NCBI GenBank assembly: GCA_016271365.2
Contig: CM028129.1
Location: 845,388,001-845,452,000 of the forward strand
DNA from: Neoceratodus forsteri
Taxonomy: Eukaryota; Chordata; Ceratodontiformes; Ceratodontidae
Length of the DNA stretch: 64,000 bases
Direction: 5' to 3'
Positions 48,620-58,741 of this stretch are shown piece after piece. A program made the position numbers and the translations under genes. The notes below the pieces were generated by a model, which was given only the letters and a program-made list of their open reading frames with translations, did no database searches and was not told the DNA's origin. Positions within the stretch are counted from its first letter, which is position 1, and every line of letters begins with the position of its first letter.

Positions 48620-49187
48620 GGCACACCCACAGCACCACCGACCCGGCACGGGGCCCTGGCATGGCCCTCCTCACCCCATGCCTGCATCCTCACATCCCGG
48701 CCTGTGGAAGACATATGTTGAGAAAAACATCAGTGTGACTCCAAAGCAGACTGCCCCCTGCCCCAGTGAGAGTGCCTGCACACACAGCCAGACCCATGCA
48801 TCTCACACCTGCACACACTGACACAGCCAACCATGGCAGAGCCATCACCTATGCACAGCCACCAAAACACACTCACACCCCTACAGAGAATACAGGTGCA
48901 TAGATGGTACACCCACCTGGCCTAGGCACCATGCCCTCCTGGCACATGACCGTAGCAGCTCCAGAAGCTGAGGATCCTCCCGCGGAGGTCACTGTACAGT
49001 GCCGGCACTGCTCAGCTGACCGGCACCACCAGTGACCCCACCAGGTCACTGGCCACTTGCTGCCAGACCTGGGTCCTAGCAATGGTGAGGTCACCTCACC
49101 ATACAGTGCCTTATAGTGGGGCTCCACCAGGACCACCAAGTTGGCCACTTCCATGAGGCTCCATTGCACTGCCCTCCTGCGTGCCAT
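48030..49187 (-). pseudogene. Myb/SANT-like gene on the minus strand of H2, probably three exons
   Basis: It starts MARRRAVQWSLMEVANLVVLV at 49187. The tryptophan, the ME helix and the following PHYKALYGEV match the first helix-turn of SANT-like domains. In another frame RTQVWQQVASDLVGSL supplies the W..VA third-helix pattern, so at least one frameshift is present. A middle exon (about 48710-48565) reads VRMQAWGEEGH and a polyglutamine run, ending at the donor-like GGAGT|GTGAGTAT. A last exon (about 48155-48030) reads ADEVSLDNQAILRDIHRHG and stops. The exon structure is inferred from splice-like sites and codon continuity. It shares a divergent promoter region with the plus-strand gene. Confidence 0.5.
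48588..48622. repeat. CTG trinucleotide microsatellite
   Basis: (CTG)n at the polyglutamine-coding part of the minus-strand Myb-like gene of H2. Confidence 0.95.
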
Positions 49188-49439
49188 GCTCAACTTTACA
49201 GCAGGCAATGGCACCCCTGCGCCCGTAACTACCGTGGAGATGTTGCACAATAGACCACCATAGGTTCCAATCGCTGTTCGAACAGCAATCCCTTCACATA
49301 GCGCTGTCACCAGACAGCGTATGAAGGCCGTACACATGGCAGCGAACGGGGCAAGGTCGGACACCAGGTCATGGGCAATGACGCCAAGGCCAGCACAGTG
49401 CCATCTGATGTATCGCATCCTGCGGCGACCGACCACCTC

Positions 49440-49943
49440 GCGTTACCCAGTGCCACAGTGGACTATTAGCGAAGTAGTGCACAGCGCCATATAGTGCCCA
49501 GTGCTGTAGCGCCACTGGCACAATGGTGGCCATGGCCTGAATTGCCAGTGCGACAGCACGTCAGCAGCACGGCAGAACACCTGCGTAAGCTATCTGGGCA
49601 TGCGCAATGCAGTGTACCACACAGTCACAGATCTGCGCCATTGGCTTAGCTGACTCAACCGTATTGCGCAAAGTGCAACTGCGCGATATTCAGCCGACAC
49701 ATGCAAATCATCTGATCAGCCATTCAAAGGCGCAGTGGCGCTATTTGCATCTCATTATAGTTGCTCCACTCCTAATTTGCATGCATTGCATTATAAATGT
49801 GCGACATTGGACTGCGCTGGCCAGCTTCGGGTACTGCAGGTGAGAGGTGAGTTGCATGCTGTGTGATGTTCTGGACAATGATCATGGGAAAATGCTGTAG
49901 ACTGCACAGTGACAGGTGTCCACTTCCCCCCATACAGATCACC
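49440..49943. promoter_or_regulatory. Divergent promoter region of H2 Myb-like genes
   Basis: About 500 bases between the two head-to-head Myb-like genes. It contains several GCGC words (GTATTGCGCAAAGTG, CTGCGCGATATTC), ATTTGCATCTCATTATAG (octamer-like) and TTTGCATGCATTGCATTATAAAT (given here as adjoining words), with a TATA-like ATTATAAAT near 49790. A splice acceptor-like CCCATACAG precedes the plus-strand start codon. The promoter role is inferred from position. Confidence 0.4.
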
Positions 49944-51596
49944 ATGACCGAGCAGAGACAAGGTGAGGGTGAGGATGGTGGGCATAGGAGGAGGCCCAAC
50001 TTTACCCCAGCAGAGACAGAGGCCCTCTTCCAGGCCTACCTGGAGGAGGAGCCACTACTGAGTGGACGGCGGGGCACCCCTCAGTCCCGTGCGGCTGTAT
50101 GGGAGGGTAGCTCGGGCCATGAACACTGCACGGAAGCCACCAGCGCTCCATGCAGAGAAACAAAAGTAGATGGGGACAGACCGCAGGAGGTTGAAGGAAA
50201 GGTGGCAGCCTTCAGGCGGCACGTGCTGGCACTGGCGGGGCCAGCCAGCGGTGTTGGAGCTGACCCGGCTGAGAAGAGACTGGCTGCATCAATGCAGCAG
50301 AGCGCTGATTGAGGGCATACCAGGAGGTGGATTCCAGACAGGTGGAAGCCCATCACTGCAGGTGTGACATGGTGGTGGTGTTGGGGGAAGGTTGTTCACT
50401 GCACTCACATGTACTCTCTTTCTGTTACAGATCCTGTTTGTCTTCAGGAGAGGTGGTGGTGGGTCAGGCAGTGATGATGACCTGCTGGACATGGAGAAGG
50501 GTCCATCCACCTCGTCACCCAGCCAGCATGCACTGCAGCAGCATGCACGCTGGCCGCCAACTCTGGTGTCGGTGATTCGGCGTGGGGTGCACAGTCTGTG
50601 CTCAGCAGTCTGGCATGCAAGCATGCCAGCACGCTGTGACTGTGGCTGTAGCACGCAGCCGCCATCATTGATGATGCAAGGACTGCAATGGGCGGTGATA
50701 TGTGTGTGTCCCATGGCGGACACACAGCGGAGCCAGCAAGTGCCCCTGGGCCTTTCTGGTTCCAACTTGTGTACCAGCATGTTGGCACAGTCCCAGGCTG
50801 TGCCTGAGAGCACCGGTGGGGCAGCATCGGTGGCTGTGCAGGTGTCTGGCACTGTTGCAGCCACAGCGGTGGAACGAGTGGACCCTGGGGCACAGTGGTT
50901 GGAGGGGCAGCAGCAGCAGTCACCCACCAGGTCTGGGGGTACAGTGTCAAGCGGTGGCACATGTCAGCCACCCTTTGATCCGCCCATTCCTGGCCTGGCG
51001 AACAGCGCCCACCCTCAAGGGGTGTTGTGCATCAGGACCTTCCACACCCTGGGGGACAGGATGCCGTTGGGGCACAGTACCCATTGGATGAGCACACCCG
51101 CCTGCTGCAGGAATCAGTACAGCAGCAGAGGCGGGTTGCAATGTCCGTGGAGGCACTGTCTGTGGCTGTGGAGTGGCACAGCAGGGAGTGTGCTCTGGAC
51201 TGTGCAGAGCTGGTTCGTATGCGGACGGATGTGACTGCTGCCATTGACAGGCTGACCCAGGCAGTGGTCTCTGTCGTGGATGCATTGGGCACACAGTCAG
51301 GTGCCCCTGTACCGCACACCCCACACAGTTCACTCTCCACTCCCCGTTCCCAGCATCGTGTGACACCAGGCCTGTTGATGCTGGCTTTTGCTGTGGGCAT
51401 CCTGAGCACCCCTGGTGCAGGTTTGTTCGGCATGCTGCAGACCCGTGAGCGGGCAAGGTCACGTTCGCGCAGTGGGACCCCTGGTGGTCCAACAGTGCCA
51501 CCCCATGTGGCCCCTGCTCAGCCTGCCAGGGCTGTTGGGTCACGGCGGGGCCACCCACGCATCTGCGGTGGCCGTGGGACAGTGCTACATGACTGA
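49944..51596 (+). pseudogene. Myb/SANT-like gene on the plus strand of H2
   Basis: It starts MTEQRQGEGEDGGHRRRPNF at 49944, then FTPAETEALFQAYLEEEPLL, the F(T/S)..E...L......P.L opening of Harbinger Myb/SANT domains. Then, in another frame, VARAMNTARKPP and RRRLKERWQ cover the rest of the domain. After an uncertain middle (50300-51020, probably including an intron), a C-terminal frame at 51027-51596 reads YPLDEHTRLLQESVQQQRRV, AAIDRLTQAVVSVVDALG, FAVGILSTPG and RERARSRSRSGTPGG. It ends at 51596. The coiled-coil-like and Arg/Ser-rich tail fits such partners. Frame changes near 50100 may be mutations. Confidence 0.6.
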
Positions 51597-52190
51597 CCTG
51601 TCTCCCAGTGGGGGCCCTGTCTGGTGCTGCCCTGTGTGCAATGTGTGTCATGGTGGGCAGTGCACTGCTGGGTGCTCTGCTCAACACGCCAACACACGGA
51701 CCACCTGCACACCCTCCCAACTGCTGTCCACAGGTGTGTGTGCATGATGCCTGCATTGTACTGTACACCAAGTGCAAGGTGCCCATTATCTGACACACGC
51801 AGTACTTGGACAGTACAGGTGGTGGGGTGGTCGGTGGTTCTGTGTGTTAGCAATGTCGGTTCTGCTGTGCTGTGCATCTGCCCATGTACGCTTGTGCCTG
51901 GTGTGTGTGTCCATATGAGTGTTAACCCTCCCTGATGGTATGTTTGTATGCCTGGACCCTTCCACTCCCTGGCCGCCATGCACCCCTGGTGTGTTACCCT
52001 GTGTGCCTGTGGTTTGCATGGACAGTGTTGGTTGCACATGTCCCCTTGACTTACCTGTGTTCTGCATAGTGCTCCTCTGTGATGGTGTCCGGTGCAGCTG
52101 GACCTGCCGGATCAGTCGGGGTCCCGCCATCCTAGGGGCTGCCCATCACCATCAACACTCGCGCCACTGGCGCCCCATTGCTGTCCCTCT

Positions 52191-53250
52191 TCAACCTGTA
52201 GGGGCTATCCCACAGTCTTTGGCCATGTTGTGCAGGATGCAACAGGCCTGGAATATCCCACAGGCCTTTTGGGGGCTGTACTGTAGGGCACCGCCGGAGG
52301 TGTCTAGGCATCGGAAGCATGCCTTGAGCATCCCAAACACCCGCTCTATGATGTTGCATGTGGAAACATGTGCCTCATTATAGCGTTGCTGCGATGGGGT
52401 CATGGGGCGCCGGTACAGTGTGAGCAGCCAGGGACGGAGTGGGTATCCACTGTCACCTGTGTGGAGATAGTGGAGATCAGGATCATGTTCAGGTCCATAT
52501 TGCCCATATCCCTGTGTGCCACTACCATGGCACCTGTGGCATTCCCACCCTTGCCCCGAGTTTGCATTCCATACATGCATACTCACCCACTAGATGGCCT
52601 GTGGGGATGTCCCCACTCTCGAATCGATGGCACAGTGCGGACTGATACCATATGAAGGCATCATGTGCTCCACCAAGGTGTGTGGCACAAACATTGATTA
52701 TGCGCCCAGTGGCATCACGCACCACCTGGCAGTTGACACTGGAGAAGCCCTTTCTGTTCCTATATGCAGCCCCATCGGGGCCAGGTGACATGCGAATGGC
52801 CACATGGGTGCAGTCTATGGCCCCTAGCACGCCAGGCATACGTGCTACCCTGTGGAACTCCTGCATGTTTGCTGTACGCTCTGCCGCGGTGCTGGGGAAA
52901 TGGATGTACTCCGCAGCATGTGGCAGCAGTGCGCTGAGGAATTGGGTGAGGATGCGTGACGTGGCCAACTGTGTGATGCCTGTGGTGTCCCCTGTTGGCC
53001 TCTGGAAGGTGCCCGTGGTGAGCAGGCACATGCAGGCTGTCACCTTGGTCTCCACTGACAGAGCGTGACTCCGTCATGAGGGTGCCTGCATCACATCACT
53101 GCACAGCTCACAGAGCTGCCTCAGTATTGCCCTGTTCAGGTGGTACCGGCCCACGATCTCTACATCTGTGTACAGCTCATAGCTGATGCGGGCACGGTAC
53201 TGCCTGTTGGGGGCGTACCACCGACGGGCCCTTCCACGGCCTCATCCCCT
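52191..53250 (-). pseudogene. HARBI1-like DDE transposase of H2, catalytic triad intact, one intron
   Basis: The transposase cuts and re-inserts the element. An upstream frame (53250-53080) reads RISYELYTDVEIVGRYHLN and LRQLCEL. One stop (near 53075) separates it from a long frame: VETKVTACMCLLTTGTFQ, DTTGITQLATSRILTQFL (the helix-turn-helix), VLGAIDCTHVAI with catalytic Asp 1 (near 52820), NRKGFSSVNCQVV and GGAHDAFIW. A 130-bp GT-AG intron (52586-52457) splits a Gly codon, joining HLVG to GDSGYPLRPWLLT with Asp 2. Then NEAHVSTCNIIERVFGMLK carries the catalytic Glu (near 52350), and ILHNMAKDCGI ends the fold before the stop at 52191. Apart from that stop and an upstream frame change it looks functional. 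Confidence 0.85.
52457..52586 (-). other. Spliceosomal-type intron in the H2 transposase
   Basis: On the minus strand the donor reads TAGTGG|GTGAGTATG and the acceptor CTCCACACAG|GTGACAG. Removal restores L-V-G-D-S-G-Y across the second catalytic Asp of the DDE domain. The same position is interrupted in the H3 transposase. Confidence 0.8.
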
Positions 53251-53439
53251 GCAGCTTGCATTCTCAACCTCATTACAGCTTCCATATGGAAGCTGGCACT
53301 GTCTATCTCCTTGGCTTCTGACCCCGGCTGGTGTTAAGCTGTGTTACCCCGCTGTCCTCACTGCTACTTCCACTGCACCGGCACCCCCGCTGGCCTCTAC
53401 AGCCTATGGCCCACACTTGCCTTTGCCTGCCCTAGCCTG

Positions 53440-53486
53440 TCACTGTCTGTCTGTCTGTCTGTGTGTCTCTCTCTCTCTCTCTCTCC
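53440..53486. repeat. (CTGT)n/(CT)n microsatellite
   Basis: A TGTCTGTCTGTCTG tract followed by a CTCTCTCT run, near the right end of H2. Confidence 0.95.
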
Positions 53487-55116
53487 CACTTGGCATCCTT
53501 TAGCGTTCTTGCGCCCGCTTCCTTGAGCCTTTTGTTTGGCTCATTTCACGCTAATCGCAATTTCCAGGCTGTTCGCTGTTGCGCATTGCAGGGTCTTTGA
53601 ATATCGCATTGCGCTCTTTATGCATGGATCCACCCCCTTCGGTTGCGCATGCCTTCATTTGCATTGCACTGTTGCTCAGCATGTTTTCGGTGGCGCAACT
53701 GCCTCCTTCTGAATATCGCAAAATGGCGCACTTTTGGACTTGTGCATGCGCAACCCTGTTGCGCATGGTGCAACCCTTTTGAATATCCGGGCCAGTATGT
53801 TTTGTCGAAGACACCATAACCTGAGCCAGTTGTTAACAATTTTGATTTTATGGTTAAGAAAACCGGAAAATTGTGGGATAGGTAATATCTCAGAAAAAAT
53901 AATATCACACCCCAATTCGACCAGTTTATTAGTCAAGGATACAAATGCCTGTTTAATATTTTGAACAGAATCCCTGAGAATATTATTTTCTCCAGCATGA
54001 ATAAGACACAATGGGTTTGATTCATGAAATCCGATAATATTATCAATCATTGATGTAATGTCAGTGATCCTGGCTCCGCTGAAGCTGGAGCAGGATCTGT
54101 TGTGCTTATCAGGCTCACATAGGACTCGATCTAAATGCTTAGCTAAAGAGTTACCCAAAACAAATAACTGCCTCATATTAGGAACATCTCCATCTGAACC
54201 ATTCATGGGAGGTACAACTATATCAGTATGATTGGTAACAAAATCTATCAAAGGTGAATTAGACGAAGAATAGACCATTGAATTAGAAATATGTGGCAAA
54301 TTATCCCTACCTACAGATAACTCAGTATGACAAGTATCTGTATTTATAGAATCAGTAAGGATGTTATTTGAATCAGCAGGGGTAACAGACAATGGATCAA
54401 AACCATTATAAGTGGGAATAATAATGTGATCAGCCTTGTGCCTTCTTTTATTTGTATATTTAGACCCCTGTATGTTATACCAATTTGTGTCTTCTGAACT
54501 ATAGATAGGACCAGACTCTTTTTCTCTTACTCTCTTTTTATTTAAAACTTCTGTAGAACTAGTAAGGTGGTGCCCATCCATTTTATTAACTTCAGATAAG
54601 AAGTGAGGTGAGTTAGATGTTCTCTGGTCAATAGAACAATTACACAAGTGTGTAGCAGGTACGGAAATGTTGACCTCAGACTCTCTAACAGATTCCAGAA
54701 CCATAATCTGTTTATAATACAGTGAATTTTCATATTGCAAAATTATATACTCTGTACATTTAGAGCATTGAAAAGGTAAATTTTCAGAAGCACAAGCGGT
54801 CAAACTAAACATGTGGCAAGATGTACATTGAATGCCAGTTTCCCCAGTACTGGTAGTAATAAACACATTAATGCAACTCGAGATGCTAGTTTTAGAACCT
54901 TAATTAAAGTATAGAATAACACCAAAGGACACACACTGCACAATTACTCACAAATAGAAATTGAAGGATAAATGTACCAAATCTTTCTAACCCCGCCTAA
55001 CACGCTTAACACGCCCGAGACGTGCGTGTCTTAGCGCATGTCTTCGCGCATGAAATCACACACACCCTGCTCACCCGCTCACCCTGCTCACTGTGACAGT
55101 AGGTTTAAGAAAGAGA

Positions 55117-55868
55117 CGTGACCTGGAAGTGGTCACGAAGGTCACAATGCCCCTTTACATAAAATGTTAAATTCTCTTGTTTTTAAACTCCACGACCTCC
55201 ACTCATGCGTGGAGCTGGTGTAGTAGTGTTTAAGAATGAAGCCCCCAGTAGAAAAAGCAGCTCTATCCTTGAAATGTAGTTCTCGAGTGAAAACCCGAGA
55301 AACTATACCTCCTCTTCCTGCTTCCTCCCAAGAAATGTCGGCAGGGCTCAAAAACAAAGTAAAAACAACAGAAAGACAGATGAGGATTTAGGGATCGGAA
55401 TTCAAAATAAAAGAAGATTATTACACACAAATAAGATATGTGGTATCAGGCAGCACTAAAAAAGCTTCGCATGAAGCAGAAGCAGAGCAGTGAAAACGAG
55501 TGAATTAAATAGCAGTCACGTGACCCGGAAGTGGTCACGACGATCACCATGCCCCTTTACATAAAATGTTAAATTCCCTTGTTTTTAAACTCCACGACCT
55601 CCAGTCATGCGTGGAGCTGGTGTAGTAGTGTTTAAGAATGAAGCCCCCAGTAAAAAAAGCAGCTCTATCCTTGAAATGTAGTTCTTGAGTAAAAACCCGA
55701 GGAACTACACCTCCTTTTCCTGCTTCCTCCCAAGAGACATCAGCAGGGCTCAAAAACAAAGTAAAAACAACAGAAAGACAAACGAGGATTTAGGAATGGG
55801 AATTCAAAATAAAAGTATATTATCACACACAAATGTGGTATCAGGCAGCACTAAAAAAAGCTTCGTAT
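55117..55868 (-). repeat. Tandem 402-bp monomers in the LINE 5' UTR
   Basis: GGAAGTGGTCACGA, ATGCCCCTTTACATAAAATG, GGAGCTGGTGTAGTAGTG and GCAGCACTAAAAAA occur in the same order twice, offset by 402 bases (for example ACCTGGAAGTGG at 55121 and ACCCGGAAGTGG at 55523). They lie directly upstream of ORF1 at the 5' end of the LINE. Tandem promoter monomers are known from some L1 families. Confidence 0.85.
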
Positions 55869-57152
55869 GAAGCCATCTTCAGGGGCAAAGCCACTGTCCA
55901 GCGCCCCCTCATCAGTGTCCTGGCCATTATCCCCAGGGGCCTTCTGGGTGTCCTCTTTGGCGTCCTGTTCCTGTTCCATTGGCCTGGCAGCTGCCTGGTT
56001 GTCACCATCCTCCTCATTCTCCTCTTTGCTGTCTGGAGGCAGTGGCCAGGCCCTCTTCTGCTGGCCTCTGGTGTGCAACACGTATGCGCATGCATCCCTC
56101 TGCTTCTGTTCAGCCATGGACCATAGGAGTGCCTTGTGGCAGGTTCTCACAAGACATTGTTCACCTGTAACATGGGAAGGGGACACATGTCAGTGTGCTG
56201 TCACAGCAGTGGCCATGCAACAGTACAGGGGTGATGGTGTTGAGACAAGGTTTGACACCATCCCCCTTGCATTCTTCATGCATTACACTGGTCTTCCTAC
56301 TGTGGCCATGCCACTACATGCCACCCCTGTGCTACACACAACATCATGCTGCAATGCCCACTTGCAGCCCTAGTGCACAATGTGTCCCACCACCCCCATA
56401 TGCCACGTGGTCATACACGCCACATGTGTGCTTAACACCATGCACTTTTGGGCACATAGCTGGAGGTGGTGTGTGGTCCACACCCCTACCTACAGATATG
56501 CAGCCACACCATGGCTCCGTTGCCTGGGAGGACCCCATTTACCTTGATGTGGACAGCCGTGTGTCGCTGCTCACTTCTCTGCCTGCTGCTCCCATGCCAC
56601 ATTGTCAGACCCCTGTGACCCTGACGATGCACTGCTCTGACTAATGGAGACAGGGTTGCTACACATGTGTGAGTGTGATGGTCACATGGGCATGCACTGG
56701 CTGCTATAAGTGCCTGCCAGGGTGGCAGTCTGTGTGACATACTTACCTTCCACAGGTCACTGACCAGTCCTCATCTCTGCATCCCTCCTGGAGGCCATAT
56801 CCAGCAACTGCTGGAGGATCCTAGGGTCTAGCCTTGTGAGGTCCTGTCAGTGGTGCTTCAGCTGTTGGGGGGGGCATCACATGCCAGAGACCCTCTCTAG
56901 GCATGCCCCAATCAGCTGCCAAATGTTGCCCCTTTCACTTGGGGTGTGGCACCTGCAGCCCTCCTCAACTGCTGCATCATGTTTATTAGCTGTGCAGTTT
57001 CTGCCGCCATAAAGTTTTGTGCTCTGCCACTTTGACTTAACATGTTGTGCAATGTCCAGGTCCTACAATGACAGTCTCGTAGTTGCTGGTCTTTTTGCAA
57101 TTTGTGGCATCATGCGGTACCAGCTGCACATATTTTGGCATCTGACATATGC

Positions 57153-57890
57153 ATAAGCAGGAAAGGGACCTTGGAGTTATCATCTCTGATGACCTCAAGG
57201 TAGGGAAACAGTGTGACAAGGCAGCAGGTAAAGCAAATAGGATGCTGGGGTGCATAGGTAAGAGCATCACCAGCAGAAAATGGGAGGTCATAATTCCACT
57301 ATGCAAGACACTAGTGAGGCCCCACCTGGACTGCAATGTACAGTTCTGGAGACTTTACCTAGGTAAGGACATAGACAGGGTAGAGAAAGTTCAGAGGAGA
57401 GCAAGAAAGATAATACAGGAATTGCATCACAAGTCCTATGAGGACAGGCTGAAGGACTTGAATATGTACTCCCTGGAGGAGAGGAGGGAGAGGAGGGAGA
57501 GAGGGAATATGAAAGAGACATACAAGTATCTTACAGGGAAGAACAGGGTGCAGGAATACACTACTTTCCAGCAAAAAAGATGTTCCAGGACTAGATGGCA
57601 TGGGATGAAATTGGAGGAAGGGTGATTCAGAGGAAATGTGAGGAAGAATTTCTTCACAGAAAGGGTGGTGGACAAGTGGAACACCCTGCCAGAGGAAGTG
57701 GTGGGGGCTGAAACAATCGCAGAATTTAAGAATGTATGGGATAGACATAAGGGAATTCTGGAGGTCAGGGGTAAGGGGCAATAGACTTCTAGAAAAATGT
57801 AAAGGGAACTTACAAGCTCAAATGGGCAGACTGAGTGGGCCATAGGCCCTTATCTGCCAACAGTGTCTATATATCTATGTATCTAACAAC
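57153..57890 (+). mobile_element. CR1-like LINE 3' portion (copy 6) inserted in H3
   Basis: It opens at KQERDLGVIISDDLKVGKQ, then RPHLDCNVQFWRLYLGKDID, QRRARKIIQELHHKSYEDR, LNMYSLEERRERRERG and FQQKRCSRTRWHG, and the 3' UTR with GACTGAGTGGGCCATAGGCC. It ends in CTATATATCTATGTATCTA. It lies upstream of the minus-strand Myb-like gene of H3. The frame is open for 158 codons. CATATGC-type words on both sides hint at a target duplication but are not convincing. Confidence 0.85.
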
Positions 57891-58741
57891 ACTGTCCGCA
57901 TATGCGGTGCTTTACGCCGCAAGTAGCATGTACTTTCCCTTTTTTTGATGCAAAACACATATGTGTGTCTCTCTATATATGCACATCTGCGAGGTCATAC
58001 AGTGGTACCGTGTTCAACATGCCATCCCAGGAGTGGGAACTGTCTGCCTGGTGCAACACACCAGCCATGGCATCACTGTTTGCAGTCCAGTGACCGTGGC
58101 TGGCGGGCAGCACCGGGCTGTATCGACTCATTGGTGACACGATTGTTATGGCATGTTGGCACGAGACACATGCGGTACAATATCACGCATACATGTTCTG
58201 CAAAATGTTGGCGGCCGACTGCACACACATTGCACGTGTGCATTATTGCTGCATATGTGGCCTATGTTGAGGTATGTGTGTTGCTGACACCACACGTGTT
58301 GTGTTGCTGGAAGATGCCCTCACAGCAGTCACTGTGGCTGTGTATGTCTCACATATGTTTGTTGCACACTACACTGTGTTCTATGCCCATCAAACAACCC
58401 CCACCCCTCCAATTTCATCTCTGTGGGTGTTGTGCTGCATCACAGCACTGTCCCCAGCTCCTGCCATGGTGCACATCTCAGTGTGCATGGCCATGCTGTG
58501 TGCTATTTGACCTGTCACCTTGTCTGACTTGTGTCCTTCACACACCACTGTGGGTGTCTAAGCCCACCCAGTGCTATCACCTGACATGTGCACTGGCCGC
58601 TCTATAGTGTCACAATGTCTGGTGTCAATTACTGGGCAGTATGGCTATGCTGTGGTATGCTGTCCATAGGCTAATCACCTACTGCTGCCGGTGCCACCTG
58701 CTGGTGGTTGTTGCCACTCAGTTGAAGTGGTGGGCTATCAG
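57891..58741. other. H3 spacer between Myb-like gene 2 and transposase
   Basis: CA/TG-rich, low-complexity sequence like 41801-43090. A near-palindromic CCGCATATGCGG lies at about 57897. Open frames on the plus strand are Cys/His-rich and show no domain. Confidence 0.5.

Larger units (their letters stand above)
46936..53793. mobile_element. Harbinger element H2 (6.86 kb), near intact, inserted in the LINE
   Basis: The left end GGCCCAGATATTCAAACTGC at 46936 and the reverse complement of the right end, GGCCCGGATATTCAAAAGGG, are terminal inverted repeats. The flanks TGT (left) and AGT (right) fit a 3-bp duplication with one change, and dropping 3 bases leaves the LINE ORF1 in frame. GCGCAA words crowd both subterminal regions. 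It carries a minus-strand Myb-like gene (49187-48030), a divergent plus-strand Myb-like gene (49944-51596) and a minus-strand HARBI1-like transposase (about 53250-52191). Confidence 0.85.
46797..54866 (-). pseudogene. CR1-type ORF1 with zinc-finger N-terminus and SGNH esterase, interrupted by H2
   Basis: ORF1 of many CR1 LINEs carries a cysteine-rich N-terminus and an SGNH-type esterase domain. From 54866: CTSCHMFSLTACA and FQCSKC form a C-x2-C ... C-x2-C cluster. A polar linker follows. The esterase blocks are LFVLGNSLAKHLD (near 54160), FSGARITDI (54070) and LIHAGENNIL (54000). GCDIIFSEILPIP is next and the frame reaches LRLWCLRQN at 53800. H2 is inserted there. On the left of H2 the frame resumes as LTDWEEFIDRDELYCPDGLHL and SKRGNALLSQQFL, with the catalytic DGLH block, to about 46797. 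The reading frame is open throughout apart from the insertion. Confidence 0.85.
43878..55871 (-). mobile_element. CR1-type LINE with esterase-like ORF1, split by Harbinger H2
   Basis: Near full-length minus-strand LINE: 5' UTR of two tandem monomers (55868-55083), ORF1 (54866 to about 46797, interrupted), ORF2 (46761-43941), and a short 3' UTR ending in a reiterated CCTTAGTATG-type tail at 43878. GCCAT at 43873-43877 and 55872-55876 is the 5-bp target duplication. Only a few disabling mutations are seen, so it is one of the younger elements here. A SGNH-esterase ORF1 and APE/RT ORF2 are the CR1-group arrangement. Confidence 0.9.
43612..57110 (-). pseudogene. Myb/SANT-like gene 2 of H3, split in its coding sequence by a LINE
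   Basis: Reading leftward, the first part (57100-56745) contains AETAQLINMMQQLRRAAG and LTRLDPRILQQLLDMASRRD, with several stops, ending at a splice-donor-like GAAG|GTAAGT (near 56745). An acceptor-like TTACAG|GTGAACAATG lies near 56172. The next exon reads MAEQKQRDACAYVLH, acidic KEENEEDGDNQAAARP and ends SGFAPEDG at 55872. There a LINE (43878-55871) is inserted. Past it, the frame resumes exactly: QQGDDNAQEAVSVGEHQEE, then EQQAEEQAMGQHAAIQ and DRDQLLAGLAEAIM, stopping at 43612. Merging the flanks over one copy of GCCAT keeps the frame. Acidic tails ending in a short helix fit Harbinger Myb-like partners. Confidence 0.65.
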
